From Haemaphysalis longicornis (taxonomy: Eukaryota > Arthropoda > Arachnida > Ixodida > Ixodidae): a stretch of DNA of 64,000 bases. Below the pieces are notes generated by a model, which was given only the letters and a program-made list of their open reading frames with translations, did no database searches and was not told the DNA's origin. Shown here piece after piece: positions 40,440 to 50,710 of the stretch (position 1 is the stretch's first letter; every line of letters begins with the position of its first letter). The DNA lies in assembly GCA_013339765.2 (NCBI GenBank), contig JABSTR010001139.1, positions 712,501-776,500 of the forward strand. Direction: 5' to 3'. Made by a program: the position numbers and the translations under genes.

Positions 40440-41010
40440 CTTTGCCGAGTGCCCCCACAGCCAGGACCGTGTAACGCTCTGCATTTCCACAAAAATGCAG
40501 ATATCCCGGAAGTTCCACGTGTAATCGGTATAATGGCGTAAATGGAGATAACTGGTAGCCAGAAATTTCGAAACACACAAAAAAAAGAAAAATATACAAA
40601 ATTACGGAAAAGGGCGAAACGTATGACGTCCTGCATTTCCACAATAATGCATATTTCGTGAAAGTTACACCTGTAATCGTCATAATAGCGTAAATGGAGA
40701 TAATTGGAGGGACGAAATTCTGAAAAAATAAAAATAAGAAAAATATTAAAAAAATTACGGAAAATGGCGAACCGTGTAAGGCCCTCCATTTCCACAATAA
40801 TGCAGATTTTCCAGAAGTGCCAAACGTAATCGTTGTGACAATGTAAATGGAGATAATTGGTCAGACGAATTTTGAAAAACGTATAACACCCTGGATTGCC
40901 ACAATATTGCAGATTTCGCGGAAGTTTCAAATGTAATAGTTATAACAACGCAAATGGAGATAATTGGTCGGACAGTATTTAGAAAAAAAAACAAAAAAAA
41001 TGTGGCTGGA
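40440..41010 (+). repeat. Satellite-like units, second array
   Basis: Four degenerate units of about 105-155 bases starting GTGTAACGCTCTGCATTTCC (40470) and recurring near 40624, 40777 and 40887, each followed by CACAATAATGCAGAT-like and GTAAATGGAGATAATTGG. Same family as 20344-21660. The sequence preceding the first unit (CCCACAGCCAGGACCGTG) is also shared with 20370-20385. Confidence 0.8.
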
Positions 41011-41711
41011 AAAAAATCACATTCAAGACAAGCGGCATAATTTTAATTTTCATTATTTCTTCCATTCTCTTTTTTTTCGTCATTCATTGGTGTGGCTGTC
41101 ATTTTATAGTCATTTGCTTGAAGCCAAAACCAGCTCATGAGTATCCAACCTATTTAAAACATGGACTTGATGGAAGCCATCAAAGAGATGACTCCATATC
41201 GAGACGATGGCAAGGTGATGGATGTCGGCATGCTGATAGACGTCGGTATGTCGGTAGCTGACGGCATGCTAATAACGGTAGAGCTTCGATGATGGCAGGT
41301 TGGGTGACAGTATGACGACAGATTTGCGAGAAATTGCGCAAAAATGAAAAGATGCTATGCAATGCTAACTTTAAACTGATTTCATTTCTTGTGAACAAAT
41401 TTATAAAACAGGATTTGTAGCAAATGAGGAAGCTAGTAGTCAGGACTTGTGTTTGCTCTGTGAATTCAGGTCATGATCATTTTTCTGCTACCCTGCCACA
41501 ATGCTCAGAAAATTCTTATGCATATCTATTTTATGGGAGTTGTTTAGAGGTGTGTGCTGAGGTGGTTGAAAATATTACAAAGAAGAAACGTGTTTGTGAC
41601 TTTGACTCTTTTGCCGTGAAATAAATATCAAATATGATGACTCTGTGGACCGGTGGGCAGCTGAAAAGAAAAAAAAATCATTTAGTTACACACCAAAGCT
41701 TACGCAATCCA
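41011..41711. other. No gene recognised
   Basis: 41200-41290 is cryptically repetitive (GATGTCGGCATGCTGATAG, GACGTCGGTATGTCGGTAG, GACGGCATGCTAATAACGG). AAATAAATATCAAATATG at ~41620 may be an unidentified plus-strand polyadenylation site. Confidence 0.35.
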
Positions 41712-42437
41712 GATGGTGATGATGATGATGATCATATCTACACCCACTGCAGGACAAAGGCCTCTCCAATTGATCTCCAATTATCCCGGTTCTGTGCTAC
41801 CTGCGACCAATTTATCCCCGCAAACTTGATCTCATCTGCCCACCTAACCTTCTTGCGCCCCCTGCCACGCTGGCCTTCTCTAGGAATCCACTCGGTCACC
41901 CTCAATGACCAACGTTTATCTTGCCTTCATACTCCATGCCCTGCCCACGTCCATTTCTTCTTCTTAATCTCTACTAATATGTCCCTAACACGTGTTTGTT
42001 CCCTGACCCACTCTGCTCTCTTCTTGTCCCTTAATGTTACACCTATCATTTTACGCTCCAATGCCCGCTGAGTCGTCCTCAACTGAAGTTGAACCCTCTT
42101 AGTGAGTCTCCAAGTTTCTGCCCCGTAGGTGAGTACCGATAATATCTATAGCTGTCACACACTTTTCTCTTCAGGGACAATGGTAGGCTGTCATTCATTA
42201 TCTGAAAATGCCTGCCGAATGCACTCCAGCCTATTCTTATCCGTCTAATTATCTCTGCCTCATGGTTGGGGTCCGGGGTTACAACTTGGCCTAAGTAGAT
42301 ATATTCGCTTACCACTTCCACTGCCTCGCCACCTATCTCAAACTGCTGTGCTCCCCCGAGGTTATTAAGCATTACTTTAGTTTTCCGCATATTGAGCGCA
42401 ATGATATGAGCGCAAGCAGTCCCGTGCACGAACAATT
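41712..42437 (-). mobile_element. RTE-type LINE 3' part with (ATC)n tail
   Basis: The minus strand reads LNMRKTKVMLNNLGGAQQFE, VVSEYIYLGQVVTPDPN, RIRIGWSAFGRHFQIM and PLSLKRKVCD, then after a frame break TQRALERKMIGVTLRDKKRA, RVRDILVEIKKKKWTWAGH and WIPREGQRGRGR, RWADEIKFAGINW, FVLQWV. This is the thumb and C-terminal region of RTE-clade RTs. The 3' end is (ATC)n (the + strand GATGAT run at 41712-41733). It is 5' truncated at ~42437, directly abutting the LINE at 42440. Confidence 0.9.
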
Positions 42438-43297
42438 GCTAATTACTCTACAGTCGGCAAGTTTTCGTAATATCGGGGCCCCACAAGTGTCACCCTTAGT
42501 GCTTCTACTAGTCTGGACTTAATTCTAACAAACCATGAAAACATGTTTCACGCAGGTGGTATTGCAGTCGATATTAGCGACCACCTACCTATTGTTGCTC
42601 CCCCGAACATAAATTAAAAGCACGTCGACAGCTCATTTCGGAGAAACGTCTTGACCAATTTAAGAATCACATTGCACTAGTCAACTGGTCATCTGTTTTT
42701 CAGGAAGCCACAGCTGACGATGCTTATGATGAATTTCTCCGACTTTTTCTCCCTATTTACCATGAATGTTTACCGATTGTCGATATCGTGCTCGTAAACC
42801 ATGGATGACTGCTCGCCTTATTCGACAAGTAAAAAAGAAAAACAAACTGTTCGCTTAATTCCCGAAGAGTACAGAACCGCATGATTTAGTTCGATACAAA
42901 TCTTTGGGAAACCGGCCAAACAAAGAAATCCGGTTATCGAAGGTTGCCTACTACCAGCGCCTGTTCGATAAAAACCTCACTTGGAAGAGGCTAGAGGCTA
43001 GAAGCACTTCTAAACTGAAACACAGTCTCTCAGCAAATCAAAAGTGTGAACATTGACGGCAAAGAACTGACAGGTTCCTTTCTCGCCAATGTTTTCAATA
43101 AATTTTTCTGTGAAGTTGGCGACAGTCATTACAACCCTGGTTTTTACCGTTTTCTGGGCGACAGGGTGGGACCATATCTGTTTCTTGAACCTACCGATGA
43201 ATTCGAGGTTTTTCAGTGTGCAGTAGTCTGAAAGATACCCAAAGCCTTGATTCATGTAATGTTCAAAGCCGGCCGGTAAAGTACGTGCTGCCTTTAA

Positions 43298-44111
43298 TTG
43301 TACCTTGCCTCTTGTACATCTAAACTTAACACTCAATTTGGGACAATATCCTTTTGGCATGCAACGTGCCAGAGTAAAGGCGATAAAAATGTACCTGGAA
43401 ATTATAGACCAATATCTGTGCTTCCATTTTTCTCTAAGGGGCTCGAACGCTTAATTCGTCGACGGTTATATAACTTCCGTTTAAAATACTCTGTGATGGT
43501 TGATTGCCAGTATGGCTTTACCAGAAACTGGTCTACTGAGCACGCATTACTTGACCAAACGGAGTACATTCTAAAAAAATTTGAATCGCGGTTTCTTACC
43601 TTAGGCATCTTCGTCGATTTGAGTAAAGGGTTCGATTGTTTGAATCAGGAGATCCCCTTAAAAAAACAAGCACTATGGTGTTCGTGGCCACTCCCTCAAA
43701 CTTATTACATCCTACCTCAGTTCCGCTACCAATACGTTGTATTGGTACTGTCCCTCTGAAAACCTGAATATTAGAAATGGTGTACCACAGGGCAGCCTTC
43801 TAGGACCCCTTCTTTTTAACGTGTAAATAAATGTAATTTGCAACATTAGTAAGGCCGTGAAATATATAATTTATGCGGACAACACCAGCATATTGCTCTC
43901 TTCCCGTGATATTGTTGAACTAACAAGTGCGGCCAATAGGGTATTGACATCATTAACAGAATATCATTTATTATTTATTATTTATCATTTATTATTTATC
44001 ATTAACAGACATCATTTCCATCACTCCTTGAAAATAAACAGGGGAAAAACTAAGGCTGTAATATTTCATCCAAAAGGAAAACATGTTTTGAACCCGCCTC
44101 GTCTTTTTTAA
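43298..44111 (+). pseudogene. LINE RT relic with YADN
   Basis: RT motifs from the finger to the palm listed for the parent element. The second Asp of the ADD triad is Asn (GAC/GAT to AAC), which alone would abolish polymerisation. A local expansion of TTATTATTTATCATT (43965-44003) follows. Confidence 0.85.
43962..44003 (+). repeat. TATCATTTATTATTTATT microrepeat
   Basis: Short tandem duplication of ATTTATTATTTATC units in the LINE RT. Confidence 0.8.
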
Positions 44112-44330
44112 AGAATAGTGCCATTGAATATGTTGACAATTTTACATCACTTGGCGTAGTTTTTACTGCTACTATGTTGTGGAACGGCCACGTAAGCAAA
44201 ATCTGGGTCGCACTTTCAAGGTTTAATGGGATAATTTGGCGCAACAAAGGTCTGTTACCTGTAAAAACTAAATTTGATCTCTATTATGCCTTTTTTATTT
44301 CCATGTCAGTTACTGTTTTTTAGTGTTTTG

Positions 44331-44964
44331 TTTCTTGAGATATCTGAATGAAATTTTCAGGGTATTGTGATAGCATCAACACTAGAAAAAGTGCAAAGTT
44401 TCATCGAGCTACTTAGGTTAGTTCTCAAGTTATGAGGGTATACCACGGTGGTTTGTATGGTCTTCTTATCCCAGTCCTGGAGAATTAGAAAAGCGTGCTG
44501 CGACTATGAAATTCATTATGGTTATTCCTGAATATGTACCTTAGGCAAGACAGAGCCCTTTTTCTAAATTTTTTACCGGAAAAATTTTACCACAACACTA
44601 AAATTAATGTTGCTGATCAAACATGCAAACATGATTTTGTTTTGATTTTTTACAAAATTAAGAAACCAAAATTTTCAGAAACACGGCTTGTCTTGCACTC
44701 GAATATTTATTAAGGGACCGAATAAAGAAAACGGGATGTAAATCTGACAAGCACTTCTTGAGATATCACTGAGATAAGGAGTCACAAAAGGGAAAAAGTT
44801 CATTTTGAGAAAACGGCCTTCAAAGTTTGTGTACACATTTTCACTTCTAAAACGACCCCGCAGCACAGCTAGAGGGGTCTTGGCGCAATTTCTTCCTCCT
44901 CTGTTGCTTTTCCATCTTCTCCTGCTTTCGTTTGCTGGCCTTGTTCATGCGGAGGGCGTCTGTT
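44331..44964 (-). other. Possible 3' UTR of the unidentified ORF to the right
   Basis: AT-rich; GATATCTCAAGAA or its equivalent occurs twice (44332-44345 and 44755-44768, + strand TTCTTGAGATATC). Open minus-strand frame 44675-44866. No function assigned. Confidence 0.3.
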
Positions 44965-45535
44965 TCAGCAGCTCGCTGGAGGGCTACATGGCCTGGTGTG
45001 ATGAGCCCCACAGACGCGGATATTTCTCGAGTAGCCCTGTAGCAGCCCGCATTGTACCTCAGCGTGGCTTAATGCCGTGCTGTCTCGACAGCAATCAATG
45101 AAACATGCTGCTCCATGGGCATTAGGGACCACAGGACTATTTGCATTTGCTTCACCTGTAACGATGGCAGGCACAGGGTAGGGCTCTGTGGCTTGGAACT
45201 TCCTCTGGGTCGCCGGCATAGCACCAAATTCGTTTTGAACAGCAGCACGTTGTCTGTTCGCCGCCTCAACCTCTTCGCGTGTCAGGAAATGCGTCTCCAA
45301 ATGAACTGTACGCGACACGTTCCCGCTTGTCGAGGTTGATGTGAGACCGGAGACGGATGCCGCGGTCGCTGAGGTCGATGCGCTCGAGACGCCGGCACAC
45401 TCGCAGCATCGAAGTCTTGCACAGACAGGGCAGGAGATACGTCGTTGGAAGCGCGGACACCCTCGTTAGCGATGCTCTGCGCCACCTTCTTCTTGGCCAT
45501 GCGAACGAGCTTCATGGAACGCTCCCGGGCACCGA
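44965..45535 (-). pseudogene. Unidentified ORF remnant, frameshifted
   Basis: Two minus-strand frames appear to continue: SMKLVRMAKKKVAQSIANEG, VRASNDVSPALS (45515-45282), then FLTREEVEAANRQRAAVQNE, FGAMPATQRKFQATEPYPVP, VVPNAHGAACFIDCCRDSTA and RVCGAHHTRPCSPPASC (45318-44965). Cys/His-rich C-terminus (C..DCC...C...C..H..PC), low codon-composition noise and a stop right after suggest a real coding sequence end. I do not recognise the family. Its surroundings suggest a mobile element ORF rather than a host exon. Confidence 0.4.
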
Positions 45536-46325
45536 ATGCGTGTAGCGTCCTATGTCACTCCGCGCATCGTGTCCGATCACGTGCACGATCTGGCAGGCTA
45601 CTCCGAACTATTGAACTACGTCAGCGATCGTAAGCACGGCAAAAAAACTAAGTAGAATGAGCGGACAAGCGAAAGAAAAGGTGGTAAAAAAATGGCCACG
45701 TTTCTGCTCCTTTCGTTGCAAATGTTGTCAAAAGACGATAGTCTCTGTAGACATTTGCCAAGGAAATGCCCCCGTTTGGTTTCCCGCTCACCTCTCATGC
45801 TGTTCCTGTACCGTCTCGCTCATCCCAAGGTAAACACACTAAAGCTCTGCGCAAGGCGATGAATTTACCGCGTTCCACTGCTACAGGCCGGGTTCCTCGA
45901 TGCCAACGCTGCAGTACAGCGGAGACGCGCGTGAATGGAGGCGGCCGACTAGAAGCTTTATAGAACCGCGTTGCCGTGCTCCACGTGCGTTCCAAGCAGA
46001 ATGTGGAACCTAGCTAGTGGAACCTTTCGTTGCTGTTGGCGCGTGATTTTTCATATGCCGCCAGGAGGCGGCAGTTTTCTGCAGTAGATGTAGAATATCA
46101 TTTGCTATCGAAAAACCGAGCATCCATGAATTTTTTAATAAAGGAACACTGTGAATATCCCTTGTGTACTAATTTCCTGTCTTATATTTGAGTACTGTCT
46201 TGTTCTTGTTCAACAAAGTTGACAAGTATGAACATATAAACCGGGCTTAGACGTTTACATGTGGCTGTGAGTATATAAGATTATTGCCCAATATAAATTT
46301 TACTTTGGCCGGGTGGCTGAATCGA
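45536..46325. other. No gene recognised
   Basis: Mixed composition, no recognised domain or repeat partner. Confidence 0.4.
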
Positions 46326-46372
46326 GTCACAGACATACAGACGGACAGACAGGCATACAGACAGACCAAAAT
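46326..46372 (+). repeat. (CAGA)n-like simple repeat
   Basis: CAGACATACAGACGGACAGA followed by CAGGCATACAGACAGACC: imperfect CAGA/CATA units. Confidence 0.8.
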
Positions 46373-46784
46373 TTCTGTGTTTAAGTAGCCCAAGAAAGAC
46401 TTATCGTCTTTAACAGTGAGGCTGAACAACAAAGGAGCGGCGAAAAGCAGACGATGGCGCGGGGAATCTGGTGGATGCGAGCGGCGCAGGCCGCAGGCCG
46501 GGGAGAAGTGCGCGGCATCACGCACAGCAGCCAATAGCATTCGCGCGTCAGCTCGAGCAGCGCGCGCACGGTCCAATCGTAGCTTCACACACGGGACGCG
46601 GGAAACTCGAAAGCGCTGCCTCGGCCGCCAGCAGTAACGGCGGAAAAAAAAAAAAAAAAACCGCGAGAATAAAAAAAAAAAAAAAACAAGATAAAAATGG
46701 CGGATCTACGGAAAGCGGCATGGCGGCTGCGTTCGCGCGAAATTTGGTTCCGTTTCGCGTTTGCTCGCTCCTCGGGAGCAGTGT
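46373..46784. other. GC-rich stretch with two poly-A runs
   Basis: 46645-46686 holds two A runs of ~17-19 bases separated by CCGCGAGAAT. No gene recognised. Confidence 0.4.
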
Positions 46785-47205
46785 TGTACGGAACGGCGTT
46801 ACAAGGAAGGGCGTTCCTGAAACTAGTACCTTTTTGGAGGAACGCCACCGTTTTATTAAGGGTTGGTGGAGCTGTAACGGTAACTCGTTAGGTTTTTGAA
46901 GGAACGGCAGGAACGGCGTTTCTGCCGTTACATCGCTAGGATTTGGCTCAAGTACAAAAATCCCCAAGGCGCTACTGCGTTTATCAGTTTGCCCGCCCTT
47001 CAGCCGTACGTGCTTCCTCGAAGGTCAAAGGCAGAAGAATAACCGCAGCTTGTGCTTGTTTTCATGCTGGTTGCTCACGCGGCGTTCGAAGGGTGAATAG
47101 CGTAGCTGCGAGAATGTTTTTCACCTTCCATCGTGTGTTTGGGGAGGCCAGGATGCGTGTCTGGCCGATAGAATTGTTCCCTGGCGGGGAAAGACTAGAG
47201 AGTTT
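46785..47205 (+). repeat. Dispersed repeat, copy 1 (partner 60253-60745)
   Basis: Starts CAGTGTTGTACGGAACGGCG at ~46778 like copy 2, and is collinear for ~420 bases: AACGCCACCGTTTTATTAAG, TTGAAGGAACGGCAGGAACG, CGTGCTTCCTCGAAGGTCAAA, GGAGGCCAGGATGCGTGTCT. CAGTGTTG ends resemble hAT-type termini, but no far end was found. A conserved peptide GEARMRVWPIELFP is encoded near the right edge. Confidence 0.8.
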
Positions 47206-47210
47206 TAGTA

Positions 47211-47413
47211 GTCCGTCCGTTCTGTCGTATGCGTTGTTACCGGGTTGGCCGGGACCCGTCTGGGCACTAGGGCATTCTTTGCGGTAGGGGGATTAGTTCC
47301 GCGGGCCTGCCTTCGCCATGCCTGCGCTTCCTCGCCCTTCCGCGCGCGCAGGCGCAGACCGGTCCCGGTAAACCCTGTAACGACGTAACCAATGGGACGG
47401 ACGGACTGCAATG
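47211..47413. mobile_element. Small foldback (MITE-like)
   Basis: AGTCCGTCCGTTCTGTCGTA at 47211 pairs with the complement ending at 47413 (GACGGACGGACT), and pairing continues through TTACCGGGTTGGCCGGGACC versus its diverged partner. Arms ~52 bases, interior ~100 bases. Confidence 0.65.
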
Positions 47414-47423
47414 GGATCCGGGC

Positions 47424-47520
47424 ATTTCGGCGTCGGACATTTCGGTCCCGGACCTTTCGGTGCGGACATTTCTGTGCACGGACATTTTGGTGCACGACGT
47501 CTTGGCCTAGACATTTTGAG
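47424..47520 (+). repeat. Tandem 'GGACATTTCGGTGC' motifs, left arm
   Basis: Six degenerate units of ~14-17 bases (GGGCATTTCGGCGTC, GGACATTTCGGTCCC, GGACCTTTCGGTGC, GGACATTTCTGTGCAC, GGACATTTTGGTGCAC, TAGACATTTTGAG). An inverted counterpart lies at 49437-49535. Confidence 0.8.
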
Positions 47521-48957
47521 TCAGGGGATGTCCCAGGCATTCTTTGAATATGTTAGCTTTAATATTTTAATTTCGTGACTTGATATGATTTTTGACTTGA
47601 ATATGACTTGATATGATACGTTGTTAATTTGCATCCGTTCAACCTTTTTTCGTTATTTTATTATTCATGTGAACAACCCTAATACTTTAAGTGTTACCAA
47701 AGCGCGTTGCTTTCACTTCACCCAACGGTGCAAGACGCTGCTGCTTTAGTCCATCCTCCCCCCCGCCCGAAGCAAAACATCCGCGAAAAAAACAACCAAA
47801 GAAAAACGAGTTCGATTAAGCGCGTGTGCATTTCGTTTTAATTATTCTCTCAATCAATCTCGCCTTCGTTGCATTCGGTGTCAGTTCTACTTAAAACTAT
47901 AGCCAACCAACGACCGCACTTACGGTGGCGTTACTTAGGGGAGGGGAAGGCTGAGCCCCGCCGGCTACCAGCCCCCTCGGTAGAGAGAGAGAGGGGTGTC
48001 ACTTGCGCTTCACCATTGCGTCGACTGGACTTCGAAAACTTGAAGACGACTGTTGCCGCTCTCGTCACACTAACCTACTCAATTTTTTTGCTGCTTATAA
48101 TGTGAGGAAAGGATGTACGCCTGGGGTGTCCATGATATGCGCGAATTGAAGGGGTAATTCCCAAGAGGGCGTCTGAAGGCGAAGAAAGAGCGATTCCTGG
48201 AGTGGGGGCACCGTGGGTATGACCGCGACACGCGGAAGGGCGTAGCCAGCAAACAGTAGTGGCCATTGTGTTCTCGATGGCTTTTTGGGTGGCAAAGCCC
48301 TTCTGTGTTTTATGAAGGACACAGGTTTAGCTGAGAGACTCTAGTGCCCACGAAGGGACTAAAGTGTGTGCGCGACCCCGCTCCTATCCCCCCTTTTTCG
48401 CCTGCCATCTCTTTTATTCCCCGAACACGCCTTCCCCAGTGCCAAGTAGCAATCCGGGCTCTAAGCCTGGATACCCTCTTGGCCTTTCCTTTCGCTTTTC
48501 TCCTCCTCCTCCTTTTTTGTTGCACATTATAGATGTTTCCTGCGCCCATGGTGAATGCAAAGCTTTTTACTGTATCACTGCGGTGACGCTTCGGAGACCG
48601 TGAACTCCACCACGCCTGTAGGATTTTCAGGGGAAACCGAAAATAATATGACTGAAAAAGAAATCTGGTCGAAATTCGAGCGTACAGGCGGGGGGGGGGG
48701 GGGGGGTGAAGGGGGGTGGAGGGGTCGCTAGGACAAAGAATTAAAATGTGGCGAATGTAGGCATGTAAACATAAAACGGAGGTTGGTTGTCCCGAACAGA
48801 ATGGGTGGAATTTGTATGCACAAGCCGTACGCGCTTAATCAGCATTTAGGACATTAGAAGCTGCAGCTGTTTTCAAAAATGCCCGTTCCTCCTCCACGAC
48901 AATATCCTAGACCAGTTTCCGCAAATTCATTTTAGCAAGGCAGCCCAGCCTACGTAA
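47521..48957. other. No gene recognised
   Basis: Interior between the two motif arms. Short open frames without domains. A poly-G tract (48690-48707) is present. Confidence 0.35.
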
Positions 48958-49000
48958 TACCAGAGTCCTTCAATGCTTAAAGCATTGAAGGACTCTGGTA
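48958..49000 (+). repeat. Perfect 20-bp-arm palindrome
   Basis: TACCAGAGTCCTTCAATGCT, loop TAA, then the exact complement. No mismatches. Confidence 0.95.
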
Positions 49001-49436
49001 ATACTCTTCATAAGGTTTTCTGCATTCTGGGGCTAGCTAATGTTTGTTACGTTTTGGATATTGAGAGTGTGCATGTAATTCATGTAATTTGAGGGTGACT
49101 GATTTAAAAAAGTACAAAAAGGCGTTAGACCATCGTAAACACCGGTTTATTGTCTTAGCCAAAAAAGAGAGAATATAAATTAATAACCTGTCGTAAATGA
49201 AAAAAAAAAAAAAAAAACGTGTGCTAAGGAATTCAGTCGGCTGCATAACAGGTGTCCGCAAGAAGAGGTAATAAACAAAATATATAAATGTAGTATATAT
49301 AAAAATGCCTGGCAAAGGTCAAAGAGGGCATCAATCAAAACAAATTCACTGCTCCAGATTGTTGTCCTAACCCACGTTTAGCAGAAATAAAAATAAACGG
49401 CTGTCGCAAACAGGCAAGAACCGGATAATTTGGTCG
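49001..49436. other. No gene recognised
   Basis: AT-rich; a poly-A run at 49199-49217. Nothing else supported. Confidence 0.35.
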
Positions 49437-49535
49437 CCGAAAAGTTTGTACACCGAAATGTCCGTACACAGAAATGTCCGTACACCGAAATTTCCTCACC
49501 GAAACATCCTGCGCCGGAGTGTCCTAGACCCGCCT
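49437..49535 (-). repeat. Tandem 'GGACATTTCGGTGT' motifs, right arm (inverted)
   Basis: CACCGAAATGTCCGTACACA, GAAATGTCCGTACACCGAAA and further degenerate units are the complement of the motif array at 47424-47520. Together they bracket ~1.9 kb. Confidence 0.8.
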
Positions 49536-49739
49536 GGAGTTTGTTCTGTGCTCCCTGAAAAAATGCGCCTCGGAGCGTTTCTTTTGATTATTTTTAGCTC
49601 CAGATAATCTGCGGCGGGCGGTGTTAATATTCGTATGATATACGTAGTTAGATGTGAGTTTTAAATGTCTCTCTTAATTTCGCCCCATGATTATCCAATA
49701 TATTTTAATTTAAAAACCTAATCGTAACGTTAATATGAC

Positions 49740-50710
49740 GACACGTTCCAATTTTCGAAGTGGAACTGGAAGGCGTTCCTTTCGCAATGAAGGAACTTGT
49801 AACCGGAACTCGTTTTCTTCACATCTGATAATATAATTAAACTTCACTCAATGGTACATGTTTACTTAGAACAATTATCAAATTGGCTATTAGATAATAA
49901 ATTGCAACTTAACGCTACAAAGACAACTTACATGATATTTAGGGCGTACAATAAAAATGTCGGGAAAGAAATCCCCATTATATTCAACGGAACCAAGTTA
50001 AACCGAGTGACAGAACAGAAGTTCTTAGGTGTTTGGTTTCAAGAACAACTTTCGTGGAATACGCATATTGCTCACCTGTCCTCCGAACTCTCTAAAGGTA
50101 TAGGTCTCATATATAGATTCGGCCATTTGATACCACTATGGTTGAAACACAACTTATACAATGCTCGCATTTATTCGAAACTATGCTACGGGATTTTGGT
50201 GTGGGGGACCACAACTAAAACTAATTATAACAGGCTCATTGTATTGCAAAAAAGAATTTTGCGGATATATTTAAATTATCGTGGCTGTTACGCGGATTTG
50301 AGGACAAGTCCTTTATTTACTGAATATTCAATGCTTCGAGCTGACCAAATCTATTACATGAAGGTTCTGCACACCATTTATAAGCAAAAGACCCACAATC
50401 AAGTTAACAATAAATCTTCTGGCTACCATATCAGGGATACAATACGGCACACTCCGAAAGTAAGAACGGACTATGGTGAGCAATCTTTCCTGTACCAGTC
50501 AACTGAAATATTAAATAAATTAGGAGAAAAATTAAACTTCGACGCCAGTGAACTTACGTTTAAAAAACAGGTCAAAGAAGTGTTACTTAAAGGTGTTGTG
50601 CCACCAAATTTGTTGCTTGTGCATTCTTTGTTGCAAACGTTTTATATTTCGTTAGGAAGCATGTCTCACATGCACATATTCTGAGTAAAAAATTATTATC
50701 GCACGATTCA
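49740..50710 (+). mobile_element. LINE RT C-terminal part, 5' truncated
   Basis: An open frame of 278 codons from 49851 reads LEQLSNWLLDNKLQLNATKT, FLGVWFQEQLSWNTHIAHL, IGLIYRFGHLIP, YSKLCYGILVWG and LQKRILRIYLNYRG, the region right after the RT palm of Jockey/CR1-like LINEs (NKLxLNxxKT and the WG...LQKRxxR block). The upstream palm is missing, so the ATG is not a native start. It is unusually intact (no stop for 834 bases) compared with the other LINE pieces here. 49740-49830 holds a diverged GGAACG-rich motif like that in the 46785 repeat. Confidence 0.85.

Larger units (their letters stand above)
42440..44330 (+). mobile_element. Degenerate plus-strand LINE (Jockey-like), EN to RT
   Basis: Starts within the endonuclease (SALDLILTNHENMFHAGG, VDISDHLPIVAPP with the SDH pair), then RT pieces YRPISVL-like, SKGLERLIRRRLYNF, DCQYGFTRNWSTEHALLDQ, LGIFVDLSKGFDCLNQ, NGVPQGSLLGPLLFN and IIYADNTSILLSS. 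Numerous stops and frameshifts. The catalytic YADD is YADN. Sequence identity is lost after ~44300. Confidence 0.85.

Noticed and set aside
41634..42071. 145-codon plus-strand frame
   Set aside because: Antisense shadow of the RTE LINE, whose minus-strand motifs are clear.
44805..45101. Plus-strand frame with a signal-peptide-like hydrophobic start (FLPPLLLFHLLLLSFAGLVH)
   Set aside because: It is antisense to the better supported minus-strand ORF remnant. The Leu-rich stretch arises from Glu/Lys-rich coding on the other strand.
46430..46640. Host promoter/CpG island
   Set aside because: GC-rich but flanked by repeats and poly-A runs, with no exon nearby to support it.
46471..46899. 142-codon plus-strand frame
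   Set aside because: It crosses two poly-A runs giving poly-Lys and enters a dispersed repeat. Not a gene.
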